In this document: positions 22,532-34,216 of the stretch, piece by piece
How positions within the stretch are numbered: position 1 is the first letter of the stretch
Layout: the number at the start of each line of letters is the position of its first letter
From: Lepraria neglecta
Taxonomy: Eukaryota; Ascomycota; Lecanoromycetes; Lecanorales; Stereocaulaceae
DNA length: 64,000 nucleotides
Direction of reading: 5' to 3'
NCBI GenBank assembly: GCA_033220425.1
Contig: JASNWA010000002.1
Coordinates: 62,001-126,000, forward strand
Position numbers and translations under genes: made by a program
The notes under the pieces: model-generated
Database searches by the model: none
Told to the model about the DNA's origin: nothing
The model's input: the letters and a program-made list of their open reading frames with translations, nothing else

Positions 22532-24388
22532 CTAGTCCACTCTGCAACTCTTTTTAGCTCCTCTTTGGTCTTGGCCTGACTCCTTGTCTGGCATGTCTTC
22601 AAGTACACGGCGCCGTTTGATTCTGAGTGTCTTGTTTGGAGGCAGGACTATCTCTACTATCTGCCGCTCACTCCTCCCTTGACGTTCTAGTTCGATAAGA
22701 TGTCCAAGGAAGCGATGTCGAAGTTGAGCACCGTCTATCTGCTCCCCTAGGGGATCTCGGTTGGAGGCGAGACAATCTGCCCTAGGTATAGATTAGTGAT
22801 TAGTGTTCTTCGAGGCAGCAAATAATATATAGGAGCTATGCAGCACCAAAGTCGTTGCCGGCTAACTGAAAGAGAATATCAAGGGCATCAAATTGAAATT
22901 AGTAAGCTACTCTCCCGCTTGAAAGTGGGAGAAGAAACGATTGATTTTATTGGGATACACGGTCTCTAAGCGTTCATTACTACGGATAATAAGTTTTTGC
23001 CGCGATGGTAATTTTTGTATTATTCGGTCTCTTGCTTTAGCTTATTTCTGATTGCTACTATAATATCTTCCTTGGCCGGCCAGGTTAACTTGGGACAGTT
23101 ACCTTTCCAAAGTTACCCTCTACCAAATTTTCGCCATAATAGTACTCGCCGCCGGTACTTTCACCTATTAGATATAGTCGCCGCCTACCTTGCCGCCGCC
23201 GTCGATTCGCTTAATTTAGCTAGGTAGATCTCTCTACCGTAGAATTCAAAATTCTTCTACTATTATAGATACCTCCCTATCTATCGCCGTACCTACTATA
23301 TCTATATATAATACTACCCTCGCCGACCGCAAGAGATATTGCTTTAGGAGCGAACTATATCGATATGTTGAGGTTTGTCGCGTTTTCTATGTAAAATTTG
23401 GTAGGGGGTGCGATGAGCGCTAATGCCAAGTATTCGCATGAGTCCTGAATACACTAAAAGAGTCTTGAATATACTAAATCTTTTTGCCGAACAGATTTTT
23501 CATCTCCATCGTCTCCAAGTCTAAACATGCTCCATTCTCACGCTTCACGTAACCATCACACACTTAATATCGGCGGCTACAGCGTGAGACGTGTGGGGAC
23601 TCTCAACGTCCACTCATCATGGCCGCTGGCGTGGAGAGCCAAGATCCTTTGACCAAATCGCGAACTCCGCACCAAAGTTTAGGTGCGCCGTGTCCGCCGT
23701 CAGTCTTCCTTCTCCTTTAGTAAGGGCGGCTACGATGTTCACCGATCGAATATCTTTATGCACCCGACCCCAGCTATGCAATGTTAGAACCGATTGACGT
23801 AGACTTTTGGCCCTCGTAAAACGTTGCTTAAGCGGATACCAAAAACGCTGTCTTATCGCTTACCTCTTACCAGCTCGGTGATCGAATGATCATAGTAATA
23901 AAAAAGGTGCAAAACCTCTCTCTTGTGTCGCTAAGACTTGTAGTACCAAAGGCACGACGCGTCCCGTTGAAACCTTGACTTTCCTACCTTACGATTCTGG
24001 CTTCTTCAACTGTCATCGCTTTTCCTATGCTGCATGGCTCAGAGTCTTCTCATGAAGACTGGGTGATGATGATTTGGGTTCGGATCCTAGTCTCGAGGCG
24101 GAGTTGGCTGTCGAATATCTGATAAGTAGGTATTGCGCCATTGCTATCTTATACTATTGATTTCTCTAATCATAGATGTCCAGTACTACCATTATTTCAA
24201 TTATCCCTATTATCTCCATTACTTAGTACGTCGTTCATAGCAACGAGTAGTCTTTGCATCCTAAGTACTTGTGACGGTGCGTCAAGGTACATGTAAGTTG
24301 AACTGATAGTTTCTGATATAGTAAGATATGACCATTCTATTCAGAGGTGGAAGCCTCCTCTAGCAGCTTGTCAACTCCCAGAACAACC
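22532..24388. other. Intergenic, no gene supported
   Basis: Mixed composition with several TpA-rich patches (for example 23010-23350). No reading frame with recognisable content was found on either strand. Confidence 0.4.
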
Positions 24389-25171
24389 ATGTTTGCTTTT
24401 GTGAAATCCCTGCACTTGTGAGTGGCGAAGATAAAGCCAAAGTCCTTGAGAAGAATGGCACCCGATCCGACCTTCGCTCTTCGACGGTCTCGATATTACC
24501 GAGCAACTGAAGGAATTAACAAGTGATTATGATAGTAAGTGATTCTAGCGCAACGGGAGATACGGCCGATGTCGATCAGGATCCAAGTCATTGTTGGACG
24601 TGCCTTAGGCTGCCATGAAGCGTTGGTTAAAGTTCTGGTTGAGGGACTTGGGATGAGGAAGCGAATGACCATAGTGGATATTTACTTTATTCATGCATAC
24701 TATACCATTAGATTGACTCGCCTAGATGATTTTTGACAGCATCAAGCGTCTAGCACTTCTAATCTTGCAGATCAACCAATCACCGGGGAATATCGCGAAG
24801 ATCGTACCTTTTCCGACAAGGAAAACATTTGTGCCTACGTGAAGATGCGCGATGAGAAACAGCCGTGGAATCAGGTATGCATTTGTGACTCTTCCCCGTT
24901 ACTTGTGGGCTGTTGCACTCCCTTTAAGTTGAAAAAATCTGAGAGAGTTGACTATTTCTAAAATTGAACCGATTAGCTAGCGCTAGGTAGAACTCACTGC
25001 AATCGAATCCGGTCTCGCCAAAGGGGCAAAACCCCACGTGATTATGTCCCCCTTAATCTACGGACTCGGCACCGGCCTCTTCAACCGCCTTACCATCCAA
25101 GTCCCCCTCATGATCCGCGCCGCCACTAAGGCAAAGCGCGTCGAAGTCATAGGCGACGCGAAAAACATCCG

Positions 25172-25279
25172 CTTTAGCATATTGAAGACGACCTTGTTGA
25201 TTCTCTATGGGAGATGCTGGCTATTTATACGTACCAGGCAGTAGGGCTGAGTAGGGCTGAGAGGTGATTTATGCTAACG
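25172..25279 (-). repeat. LTR (3' in element orientation)
   Basis: 108-bp terminal repeat that abuts the target duplication ATCCG at 25167-25171 and the broken epimerase coding sequence. Confidence 0.85.
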
Positions 25280-26585
25280 CTCCCCTTCAACGATTAGGCC
25301 TACAAAAGCCTCCCGTTTAGGCCCCTGAGCCTCTTTCCTGGCTATCAAAGCTGCCGTTAAGGCTCCCCTTAAATCTTCCATCTGTAGGTCCTACTTTGAA
25401 GCCTCCTTAAACCCGTAAACCTCTGCTTAATTCGCTCGTTCTGGCGTAGAGGGAAATCGGGAAGAGTACCCTAGACGTAGACTGTGCCTGCCGGTGCAGG
25501 GCTTCTTACTGTATTCGGCCGTTTTGCGTACTAGGACTCGAAAGTATAGCCCCCCCATTCGCCGGCCTTGTAGTATCAACTCCGGTATACTTCCGCTGTT
25601 CTCCGGCCTATCTTAGTATAAATACCCTATATAGGGCACCACCGGTGCGCTTCTGTTGCTGTCCTCCCCTTGATTCCTAGCTCCCTAAAACCTTTTTTTA
25701 TATCATGCCTCGTTTCTGCCGGTATGCTAACTAACTCGTTTCTAGTTACTCGGCGAAGGTTAATAGTACGTAGCCCTATATCCTGACCTGACCTAATCTG
25801 GTCGGCGGTCGATAGTATATCGCAGGGAGGAGGAATTTTGTAAACCGCGTGTCAAGTACTGATAAGAGATCGCTATCAAAACGGTATTAATGCCGTTAGA
25901 GGTAGGGCGCGTTAACTGTTAACCCCCTGGCTGGGCCTATTCTAGGGCCTGTAATAACTGGCCTGTAGAAAGGCTCTTCTGGCTGCCGACTTTGGACCCC
26001 TGATTGAATTCTTTGGTGCTCCCTTTAGTAGTGTTCCCTCTTAGTACTCCCCTTAGTGCTCCCTTTAATACTCCCTTCGGCACTCCCCTTCTAGCTATTA
26101 TCGAACTAATTAGTAGCCTATTACTGGCCTACTAAATAGTATAAATACCTTCTTTGTATAAGGCACCACCGATATACTTCCGTCTGCCCTCCCGTTAATC
26201 CTAGCCCTCTAGGCCGTAATAACTTCGCCCTAGTCTTGCCTGCCTTGTTTCCTACACTAATATCCCAATTGATTCTGGTTAGATTGTTGCCTCGTTTCTG
26301 TAGGTGATTCCTATCCGTCTCTAGTTAGATCTCTGCCTCATTTTCTATTAGTAATTAACTCGTTTCTAGCTTCCGGCGCTATAAAGGTAGTATAGTTAAT
26401 AATATTTATTATAGGAAGAAGAGTAACGACGAAAGCACTGATGCTATAGATTAAATTAAAATTTTCTTGGTCCAGCTATACAGCTAGACCCTAGTATCTA
26501 GGCCTGAGTACGATATACAAATCGGATTCTGTACGAAGGAAGTTATCTTGCAGCGTAGTAATATACTAAACCCGGGCTTATAACC

Positions 26586-26693
26586 CTTTAGCATATTGAA
26601 GACAACCTTATTGATTCTCTATAGGAGATGCTGGCTATTTATACGCACCAGGCAGTAGGGCTGTGTATGGCTGAGAGGTGATTTATGCTAACG
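26586..26693 (-). repeat. LTR (5' in element orientation)
   Basis: 108-bp terminal repeat, differing from the other copy at a handful of transition-type positions. It is followed by ATCCG (26694-26698) and the resumed epimerase reading frame. Confidence 0.85.
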
Positions 26694-27152
26694 ATCCGGG
26701 ACCATATGCACCTGCCCTACCTGGCGTTGTTATACGAATAGTTTATTACTAAGACCGTGGCTAGTGATAAATTGGTCGCGGGAGAAAGGGGGTTTACTTC
26801 TCAGCGAATGGGATTCATAGCTGGAGAGAGCTAGCCGAGGGGGTTAGCCGATGCCTTGAAGGTGACTAGGGTGAGTGAGACGGAAGAGGTGACGATTATT
26901 TTGGGGAAGGCGGCGTAGAAGTGGACCGGTGAGGATATCTTGTTGGTTGAATTGGGATTTGCAAGCAAGTGAGTTGGAATATTTATCCTGGGTCTAGAGG
27001 TGGTTTGGTATGGCTAACGCTTAGAGTACAGCTCACGAATGAAAGTGGAGATGAGTAGGAGTCTGGGTTAGCGGTCACAGAAGTTTAAGAGAGACTTCAC
27101 GAACGAGGTTCATGCGGAGGTAAAGGAGGTGCTGAAGCAGCAGAAACAGTGA

Positions 27153-28848
27153 CGCGGCTTAACGACGCCGAGCAATTTGCAACTTTAAGACTTGGTCTCC
27201 GTATCATCCTTTATCATCCCGCAGCCCTCAAACCTTACCCTCAAAGTAAATTTTGGGTCGTACTGAAGTATGGTAGGTATCAAGAATGGTAGGGACTAGG
27301 ATGGAATATACATGAAGTTTATCGATGCTTATTCATTTCTATGAGAACCTGGGTTACGGTATTTGTCTTAATGCCTTGAGTCTCGCTTGCTCGAAGACTG
27401 GTGACTTTAATCCAGGGGGGGGGGGGGAAGCTTCGAGGCGTTGCTCCCGATTTGCAATATTTCCTTATGTCTACCTGTCCGTCAGCCGTTGATGCTGCAC
27501 GGCTTGAAATTATACAAATGAGATTACAAGGCGAACATGAGGGGTCGGAGCCCGCTCGTAAGGTGTGACGATCCAAATGGAAGCGGCTAGCTGAACGGCC
27601 AGTTATGCGGATTGCGTCGCTTCTACAGCTGTATGCCAAATCCAGAATACATGATCATGATTCATTGACGATGAAGTGACCATGGATTCTTCTATCATGT
27701 CGGAGTATTGACTATGAAATGGTGTCTGAAGTCAAGTGTAATCTTTATTGGGTCGTTGTACAGTATCCCTACGCCACTTGACTTGTTGTCGTAAATTTTT
27801 GACCGTCTCATTGAGCATTTTCAATCGTTAGGTCACCGGTGAGACTGCTATAATGGAGAGAGATCCGTCCCAGTGGCTACCAAAATCGCTATAGCAGCAA
27901 CAGCATAAACACATCATTGATAGAATTCCCGAACATTTCATTGCACTTCCAACCCCGATTTCCTTCCCTACGCTATTAGACTCTAAACACGCGAAGTTCT
28001 ATGTTTTCTATAAATTGCTAAAGCTCTTAGCACTTTTTCAACTCCATCAAAGTGTCGCTCAACACGCTATTCGGGACTGAAAAGTAAAACAGCCTCATCG
28101 AGTGCAACATCAAGCGACTGCTCGCGAGACCCCAATATCTTCAGCGATCACCCGCGCCATAGCATGTCGCAAAATCTCCGCAACTGATCGCAAGCTGCGC
28201 ATAGGCGTTATGATGGAGGAAGTACAGCTCGCTAACATCTACTTTCTCCCTCAACCCCTACGCAATATCCTTCTAGAAGCGATTCCTCCTCGTCAGCTCT
28301 GTCTTAGAAACCTCAGAAAGAAACTCTCTTACTGTTATCATTCCCCCAATATTTCCTTGTCAGACGCAGCATCAACAAAACGCTCATAGGCAGAGTGAGA
28401 TTCGCGGCGTGTGAATTCTGCAGGAAGAGGCGGGGCCGGTGCTGAAAATACTGGATGCCAAAGACCAGACAGAAATAGTAAGTAGATAATGGTCCTCATT
28501 GTTGCGATGATTGATGAATAGATGATGTATTTGCCTTGAGGGCGTCTATGATGTGAGGCTTCTTCTAGGACCGTGGCTTTGTCTGTGGATGAAATTTGGC
28601 TCGAATGTCCATAGGCGGATGAATGTGTTTCCAGACTTGATTACAACTTCCAAGCCAATCGCGCTAATCGTGTCCTGCCGTGAGATTGCTTTTCTTACGT
28701 GGAAATGCTTTTCTTACGTGAGAATGTGCACAGGGCCGTAACACCCATTGTTTTTTGTGCCCCTGTCTAGATTGATTCCTTTCCAACATAATCTAAGTAT
28801 ACTTTCGTATTTGACAGACAAGGAAAGCACTTGAAGCAATTGAGCATC
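27153..28848. other. Intergenic at the left edge of the RiPP cluster
   Basis: No gene supported. A 14-base G homopolymer sits near 27415-27428. Short frames (for example 28102-28389 plus) lack a credible ATG context or family features. The last few hundred bases should hold the promoter of the gene at 28849. Confidence 0.4.
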
Positions 28849-29571
28849 ATGCAGAGCGAGATTGAGTCGGAGCCGTTTCTAAAGGAGACTGAGAATTCAA
28901 GATTCGAACACCAGAATTTGATCGTATCAGCTGCTAGTCGCGGGAAAGCGTCCATACCATCTCGACTCTCATCTCACTTCCTAATATGTCTCATTACCTC
29001 GTTGTTCTGGGGAGCTCTTCTTCACCTTATGTTGACGCATCGACGAAGTCCTCATGGAGCTGTCACAGACAACGCCGTCGCAAAAATTGGAAATGCACAT
29101 CCTAGTCCCCTTATCGCAGGAGCAAAATACTTGCTATGCGGGAACTCGACCGAAGAAGCAAAGAATCTAGGCTGCGAGTACGATATCTTGAGTAACCACT
29201 GGCTTCCAGCACCTTGCTTGGATCAGGATGCGGTTCACGAATACCAATCCGACGGATCATGGTTCGGATACGCAGACGAGGACAGGACGCAGGTACTCAG
29301 CATCGATGCCATGTCGGAAGAACCTTTCTACTACACCAATATGAGAGACCACATCATTCACTGCGCTATGCTATGGAGAAAACAGTATAGGGCGCTTTAT
29401 GAAGAGCGGAGAGGCCTGGACTCCATCATTGTGGACGAAGAGCATACGTTGCATTGCTCAAATTTTTTGATAAGGATGACCGAACATGGTCCTGATTTCA
29501 GCAAGGTACCGATCAAGGTTGAGGTTGGCTTTGCTGGTTGTTATTTGAGGGATGGCCATTACTGCAACTAG
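28849..29571 (+). CDS. UstYa-family (DUF3328-like) oxidase/cyclase homologue 1
   Basis: A single exon of 240 aa starting at the ATG at 28849. One predicted membrane helix (about residues 43-62, FLICLITSLFWGALLHLML) with a short N-terminal tail gives a type II topology. A conserved CGxSxxEAxxxGC box (Cys97-Cys109) is followed by two HxxHC motifs, HIIHC (168-172) and HTLHC (199-203), the hallmark of the UstYa family. In known dikaritin pathways such proteins act in oxidative cyclisation of the core peptide. It belongs to an intronless subgroup with homologues 2, 4, 5 and 6 here. The particular reaction is unknown. Confidence 0.82.
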   Translation: MQSEIESEPFLKETENSRFEHQNLIVSAASRGKASIPSRLSSHFLICLITSLFWGALLHLMLTHRRSPHGAVTDNAVAKIGNAHPSPLIAGAKYLLCGNSTEEAKNLGCEYDILSNHWLPAPCLDQDAVHEYQSDGSWFGYADEDRTQVLSIDAMSEEPFYYTNMRDHIIHCAMLWRKQYRALYEERRGLDSIIVDEEHTLHCSNFLIRMTEHGPDFSKVPIKVEVGFAGCYLRDGHYCN

Positions 29572-30254
29572 CATGAGTATTCTGCTATCTGGGTTCCTTT
29601 ATTCTTTGCACTACGAAGCAATTGGAAGCCGGGGGATTTTGTAGGACTTGAATGAGTCTCCAAGCCTGAGGCGCGTATTTCGTGAAAGGCTCGCACACTT
29701 TTCTGTGCTAGATGAGAATTTTGGACATGTGTCTTTCCCCTTTCGTGACGTCCGTTTTGATTCTCGCCTTAACTAAATGTCTACTTTTCCGGATTTCCGT
29801 AGCAAGAAGCTGTGATAGTTCTGATCTGAACGCGTCTTCACTGTACGATGATCCAAAAACGCCCTGATGCGCGCTTGAATAGTGTCAAACATGCAGCTAA
29901 AACCATGAAGACACAGCTGTGATAACTCGTGTAGTTTCTTCATCGAGAACATCGGACATACGTCTCGAATCATGGGATGTCTTAGGGCGCATAGTTACTG
30001 GCTTTCCTCGGAGCTAGTCAATCAGAGAGTATTAGGTTCATTGGATGTTATTCATAGTAAGCTTGTACTTACACGCATATTTGATAAGCCACTCAGTATA
30101 ACGTAATCCACGGCCTAATGAAACAGAGCCTCAGAGACTTTCTTTTGTTATATCTCATCATGGAAGTAGAGAAATCAATATTCAAAGATGGTCACCACAC
30201 GATGATTTCCGGTAGCTAGGGACAACCTCCGAAGCTTTCTCGACCGAAGACACA
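29572..30254. other. Intergenic between two tandem UstYa-family genes
   Basis: No gene. It contains the terminator of homologue 1 and the promoter of homologue 2. No distinctive motif was identified. Confidence 0.4.
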
Positions 30255-31001
30255 ATGTCCTACACACCACTCCCGACAATCGACCCGGCATTCAACGATG
30301 ATAAGCACGAATGCGGTGTTTTCGCGTTCCTCAAATCAACAAAGATGAATCACAATTTCCGCTCTCTACTTCGGTACCCACTGCTCTGGCTGTCGCTCAC
30401 CATGACAATCGTGGTCGGCCTCCTGTTTTTCATGCGGACCGATTCCGCGCTCGCACTGCTTCCTCAGCGCCTGGTCTACAAGTGCGGGGATAGCCCATCA
30501 GAAGCGCGTGGCAAAGGCTGTCAATTCGACGTGACATCCTTTTCGTGGCTTCCTCCCGCCTGTTCCGACACCCAATTGATGGAGCAATTTCTTTCACAGC
30601 GCAATTGGACGTGGTACAGTGACGACAAGCGAATGAACCCAATCTCCCAAAGCGATGTAAGCAGTGGACGTTACGAAATTTTGCATGTGTCGTGGGAATA
30701 CCATTTTTATCATTGCACGTACATGTGGAGGAAGTTGCATCGCGCGGTGGTGAAGGGAGACCCTGTGGATGGATATATTGGCAATATGCATCATACCTCG
30801 CATTGCGCTGATATTCTCTTGCAGCAAGATGAGGTGATGGCTAGTGGGGAGACGACAGTGATATTTGCAAAGTATCCATCTTGTGGTGAGGGTACGAAAA
30901 CGCTGGGTGATGAGAGTCATCATGGCTGGTATAGAGTAGAGAATGGGATTAGGGTTTTCAGTGCTCCAGCTTTACCACTGGGTGCTCATCACCATCGATA
31001 A
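30255..31001 (+). CDS. UstYa-family (DUF3328-like) homologue 2
   Basis: A single exon of 248 aa, ATG at 30255. A membrane helix lies at about residues 41-60 (YPLLWLSLTMTIVVGLLFFM). CGDSPSEARGKGC (77-89) is followed by FDVTSFSWLPPAC. The paired motifs HFYHC (150-154) and HTSHC (180-184) are intact, with WRKLHRA after the first. It has the same architecture and orientation as its upstream neighbour but is clearly diverged, so this is an old duplication. The expected role is oxidative tailoring of a secretory-pathway peptide; the substrate is inferred from the cluster only. Confidence 0.82.
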   Translation: MSYTPLPTIDPAFNDDKHECGVFAFLKSTKMNHNFRSLLRYPLLWLSLTMTIVVGLLFFMRTDSALALLPQRLVYKCGDSPSEARGKGCQFDVTSFSWLPPACSDTQLMEQFLSQRNWTWYSDDKRMNPISQSDVSSGRYEILHVSWEYHFYHCTYMWRKLHRAVVKGDPVDGYIGNMHHTSHCADILLQQDEVMASGETTVIFAKYPSCGEGTKTLGDESHHGWYRVENGIRVFSAPALPLGAHHHR

Positions 31002-31745
31002 TTAACAGGCATGATACCCTATTCAGGCGAATTCTTAAGTGTTGCTTGATAATCCCTTGTTCCTAGAGGAGCTTTTTTGTAGTTATCTTGTGTCATCGAC
31101 GTATGTCATCACGCTGCACTTGCGTCGGCTATCTGCGTCATTAGTCTAGATATACCACAAGTACAACAATTCTGCGTGCTTGTTTGATGCTGAATCCATC
31201 TAACTAGACGCTCTGTAGCCCCTAATTGGTACCTATTAATGCTCTGTGATCTGCAAAATGGACAGAACAAAAGGCCTCATCAGCGGGTTGTGGAATGGTG
31301 ATGTTTCGTACGAGCTTACGCTATGCGGGATAAGCACTACTTCTCAGAGTATGCGAATCACACGACACGAAGCAAGGATTACGAGGATTACTCATCTTTT
31401 TCGGCATCCAAAGCTTCCTTCTAATCAACTCTCTCACCCCATGTTCCCTGCCTTATCATCATAAGCTAAACTCACGTCAGCAGAATAAGGTTTGTCATCT
31501 TAAGAGAACCATGTAATTAATCTTCTTGGCTTGTACAATGCTCACCTTCCGATGCACCCTTGTCAAGTTACATAACATTGATCGAAAACATGATATGACA
31601 TCAGCCATCATTAGGCAAGCGTAACATCAACTTAGCATTCGCAGCCATGATCACATAGCAAGATAAATTTGAGGATTCGATGGTATCCAATCAATTGAAA
31701 TACTTGTTGATTTCTGACTCATCAACGCGGGCTCCAGCTTCACGA
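31002..31745. other. Intergenic, no gene
   Basis: Convergent ends of a plus-strand UstYa-family gene and the minus-strand basic-ankyrin regulator. No supported coding sequence. Confidence 0.4.
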
Positions 31746-32660
31746 CTATGCATCAATATCAGCTCCATGGGAGAGAAGAATTTCGATCATCAGCTCAGAA
31801 CCCTTCTCCACGGCTACATGAAGTGCAACATCCCCGAAAGCGTCCCTGCAGTTGACATCGATCGAAGCCTCCAAAAGCAGCTTAGCCATGGATATATTAT
31901 CACACTGAATTGCCTCAAACAGTGCAGTCCGCCCCATCGCATCTTGCAGGTTCGGATCGATCTTGCTTTCCAGTAAGATCTTCACGAGACCTTCGTGGCC
32001 ACTTCGCACAGCCAGATGCAGTGCAGTCTGTCCATTGCTATCCTGTTTTCTGACGTCTGCTCCTTGCTCTAAGAGGAATCGCGTGACGGATTCATGCCGA
32101 GCGCAGACTGCGCGATGAAGCGATGTTCGATTCAGACTCGGTTGCTTTCCTGTCATGAGATCGCCAAAGCAGTCCAAGGCTTCTCCCTGGTTGACCGTGG
32201 GAGATGGCTATGAAGTTCGTCCGTCAGCCTACCTCGATCGAGCTATTTTCTCCCTTGATTTTGGTTTAAGTGTATTACCTTATCTTCTTCTAGAGCATCA
32301 TTTTGCGATACGTTAAGATTGTCGAGACTTAGAAAGGGTAGACTTGGTTGAAAATTCTCTTCGATTTGGGAAAGCCAAGTCTGATCGCTTTCTGATGTAG
32401 CAGGAGTCATCGGTGCGTGCTGCTTTGTATTCGCCAAACGATGGCCTGCGGCCAGTTCTAGAGATCGCAATCTTTCTTTTTGATTACGTCCTGGGAGATG
32501 CTCATTGGTCTCTGCTTGAGTTTCGAATATGGAGTAGGAGGTAGCACCTACGGTAAGTTTGCTGTGCCATACGATTCTGGTTTCGTTTTCGTTCCTTTGC
32601 GTCTAACGCTTTAGTGTAGACAGCGTTTTCTCCGCTATCTCTACTGGATCTCTGCGTCAT
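31746..32660 (-). CDS. Basic-region/ankyrin (bANK) transcription factor, candidate cluster regulator
   Basis: Three exons on the minus strand: 32660-32552, 32490-32279 and 32186-31746, with introns of 61 and 92 bp, giving about 253 aa. Residues 22-45 form a fungal bZIP-type basic region (ERKRNQNRMAQQTYR, completed across intron 1, then RNQKERLRSLE), but no clear leucine zipper follows. Residues about 125-252 are four ankyrin repeats (TSLHRAV, TALHLAV, TALFEAI and VALHVAV starts, each ending in a GADV/IDPN/IDVN-type turn). Basic region plus ankyrins is the layout of TOXE-type (bANK) pathway regulators. Position among seven UstYa-family genes makes it the likely local activator (inference). The gene is short and stops right after a repeat, so the C-terminus may be truncated. 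Confidence 0.78.
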
Positions 32661-33519
32661 TGGGGAAACCAGCAGGCCAATAGTATAGAACACGGTTTAG
32701 ATTGATATTTCTGACAAGGAGTTCAGTTATCAGTTTCTGATGGAGAAATTGAAGCTTTTGTGGGCGCCAGCTCCGAGGTCCGGCTCAGGCGGCCAAACTA
32801 ATGTCAGGCCTCCAGCGGTCCGTACGAGCATGCAGGTAAGCGCTGAGTAAAAAGAGGAAGGTGCGACGAGCCTCGACACACCGCCCTATTTGATTCCTAA
32901 TCGACTCTACAGTAAAGGCGATCGCCCGGACAAATAGTCTAAGTTGTACCAATTTAAGCTTTGCGGCCATACGCGATGCAGCAATATCGGAATACCTAAG
33001 ACCGGCATCTGATCTACTTGCATAGATATCGTTTGTCCCACCGAGATCAAGCTCATTAACAGTTAGCTATTACCGATAGGAGGGTTAGTAGACGTCATAT
33101 ATAGGAGATCAGTAGACGTTACACGGAGTCAAGGTATGCTAAGGTAGAATACGATAAGTTAATATTATCTTTCATAGAAGAAGATGTTCAAGGTATTTCG
33201 ATAACGAAATTGTAAGCTTCAATACGTACGAAATAAACCCGAAGAGAGCTTTAAAGATACCTCCTAGTACTCTCTAATACGCCTCTAAATACTCTCCCTA
33301 CGCCGCGTAACGGGTTTGGGGAATCCGCTCCGGGCTGGGGGTCGGGGCGGGTCGGGGGCAGGGTTCTAGGGCGGGCCCTAGACTAGCGCTAGAACCCGCC
33401 CTGACCCGGCAAGTTTCGGGGTGGGGCGGCTTACAACCTGCCAACCCGTTTAGTAGGGCTAGTTGGCCTAGCGCCACCCCCGTAACTACTACCCCGGAAC
33501 TTCGCTTAACACATTATCT
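32661..33519. other. Intergenic with a GC-rich block
   Basis: Upstream region of the regulator, then a very GC-rich block at about 33300-33490 rich in CGGGT and CTAGGGC words. No gene. Confidence 0.4.
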
Positions 33520-33527
33520 CTAATCAT

Positions 33528-34208
33528 GGGGGCGGATACGCATAGACCCCCCCCCAGGACATAGACCCCCCTAATACGATTACCATTCTACAACGCCTTG
33601 GTCAATAGGCTTCAAACTCATTTCTCTGCGGGTTCTAATGGTGTTTGGAGAGCCTATGAGTTCTGGAATAGTAGCGCTTGGTGGTGATGGCGTGAGACCT
33701 CGCCGTCGCCCGAGCTTTCCTCTCTACCCACTCCACCGACTTTTTGGCGGAAATATAATACGGCGAAAGCGGAGGACCTGAATAGCACCGAGCTCGCTCA
33801 GACCTTTGGTGTATTTACAGCTAAAATTGGAGCGCATCTGGTGTTTACAAGGTCGTTATGTTTCGTGCGATCCCATTTTTCATAGAATCGCAATAAAATG
33901 TCTATTTAACACGTCTGCAGCTATGGTGACGTAGCATACTATATCTTCCCTCTATAAGCCCTCCTTCTTGGCCCTTTATAGTCTCTATATAGTGCTGCTG
34001 TCGCTAATAAGATGCGGAGAAGCATGCGCATGCTGGTTAGTCTACGGCAGCAACACCACGCCGGCAGGGCTACCCAGTACGACAAATATGATAGTGACAG
34101 TGAGGTTGATGTCGCTATGTAGTATGGATGACAGCGAGGTCTTATTCGTTGAGATCTAGGGGGGTCTATGTCCGGGGGGGGGGGGGCGGTCTATGCGTAT
34201 CCGCCCCC
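33528..34208. mobile_element. MITE-like element, 681 bp, with long inverted ends and 8-bp target duplication
   Basis: Inverted terminal repeats of about 45-50 bp: the left end reads GGGGGCGGATACGCATAGAC and the right end is its reverse complement (GTCTATGCGTATCCGCCCCC). Inner parts are also matched (GGACATAGACCCCCCTA versus TAGGGGGGTCTATGTCC). It is flanked by CTAATCAT on both sides (33520-33527 and 34209-34216). An 8-bp duplication points to the hAT (or P) type of DNA transposon. No transposase is encoded, so it is non-autonomous. Poly-C/G tracts inside the ends differ in length between sides. Confidence 0.88.
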
Positions 34209-34216
34209 CTAATCAT

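Larger units (their letters stand above)
25172..26693 (-). mobile_element. Non-autonomous LTR element (TRIM/LARD-like), 1522 bp
   Basis: 108-bp direct repeats lie at both ends (25172-25279 and 26586-26693), each starting CTTTAGCATATTG and ending ATGCTAACG. A perfect 5-bp target duplication ATCCG flanks it (25167-25171 and 26694-26698). On the minus strand the repeat reads CGTTAGCATAAATCACC...ATGCTAAAG, close to a TGTTAGCAT...GCTAACA LTR. A purine tract TTGAAGGGGAG then precedes the repeat at 25279, placing the 3' LTR there. The 1306-bp interior holds no gene. It has two partly similar segments (about 25620-25680 and 26140-26200, ...ATAAATACC...GGCACCACCG). Confidence 0.88.
24389..27152 (+). 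pseudogene. NAD-dependent epimerase-like protein, split by a transposon
   Basis: Pieces of one Rossmann-fold NAD(P)-dependent epimerase/dehydratase-like protein read in order on the plus strand. They are ALVSGEDKAKVLEKNG (about 24413), then after a one-base frameshift FDGLDITEQLKELTSDYD ending at a GTAAGT donor (about 24480-24533), HEALVKVLVEG, DQPITGEYREDRTFSDKENI (about 24775), IYGLGTGLFNRLTIQVP with an EVIGDAKNIR end (25056-25171), then after the insertion DHMHLPDLALLYE, GFASK and RDFTNEVHAEVKEVLKQQKQ to a stop at 27150-27152. A 1522-bp element at 25172-26693 splits the coding sequence. Several TAG/TGA stops (for example near 26762 and 26831) are also present, so the gene is dead. Confidence 0.8.

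Noticed and set aside
27415-27428. G homopolymer as a functional element
   Set aside because: A single mononucleotide run with no flanking structure; the length may also be a sequencing artefact.
28102-28389. Plus-strand 95-codon frame upstream of the cluster
   Set aside because: No ATG at its start, no domain, no signal peptide and no family likeness.
33300-33490. GC-rich block as an rRNA or CpG-island-like feature
   Set aside because: No rRNA signature was seen and the words are simple G/C-rich repeats; nothing supports a function.
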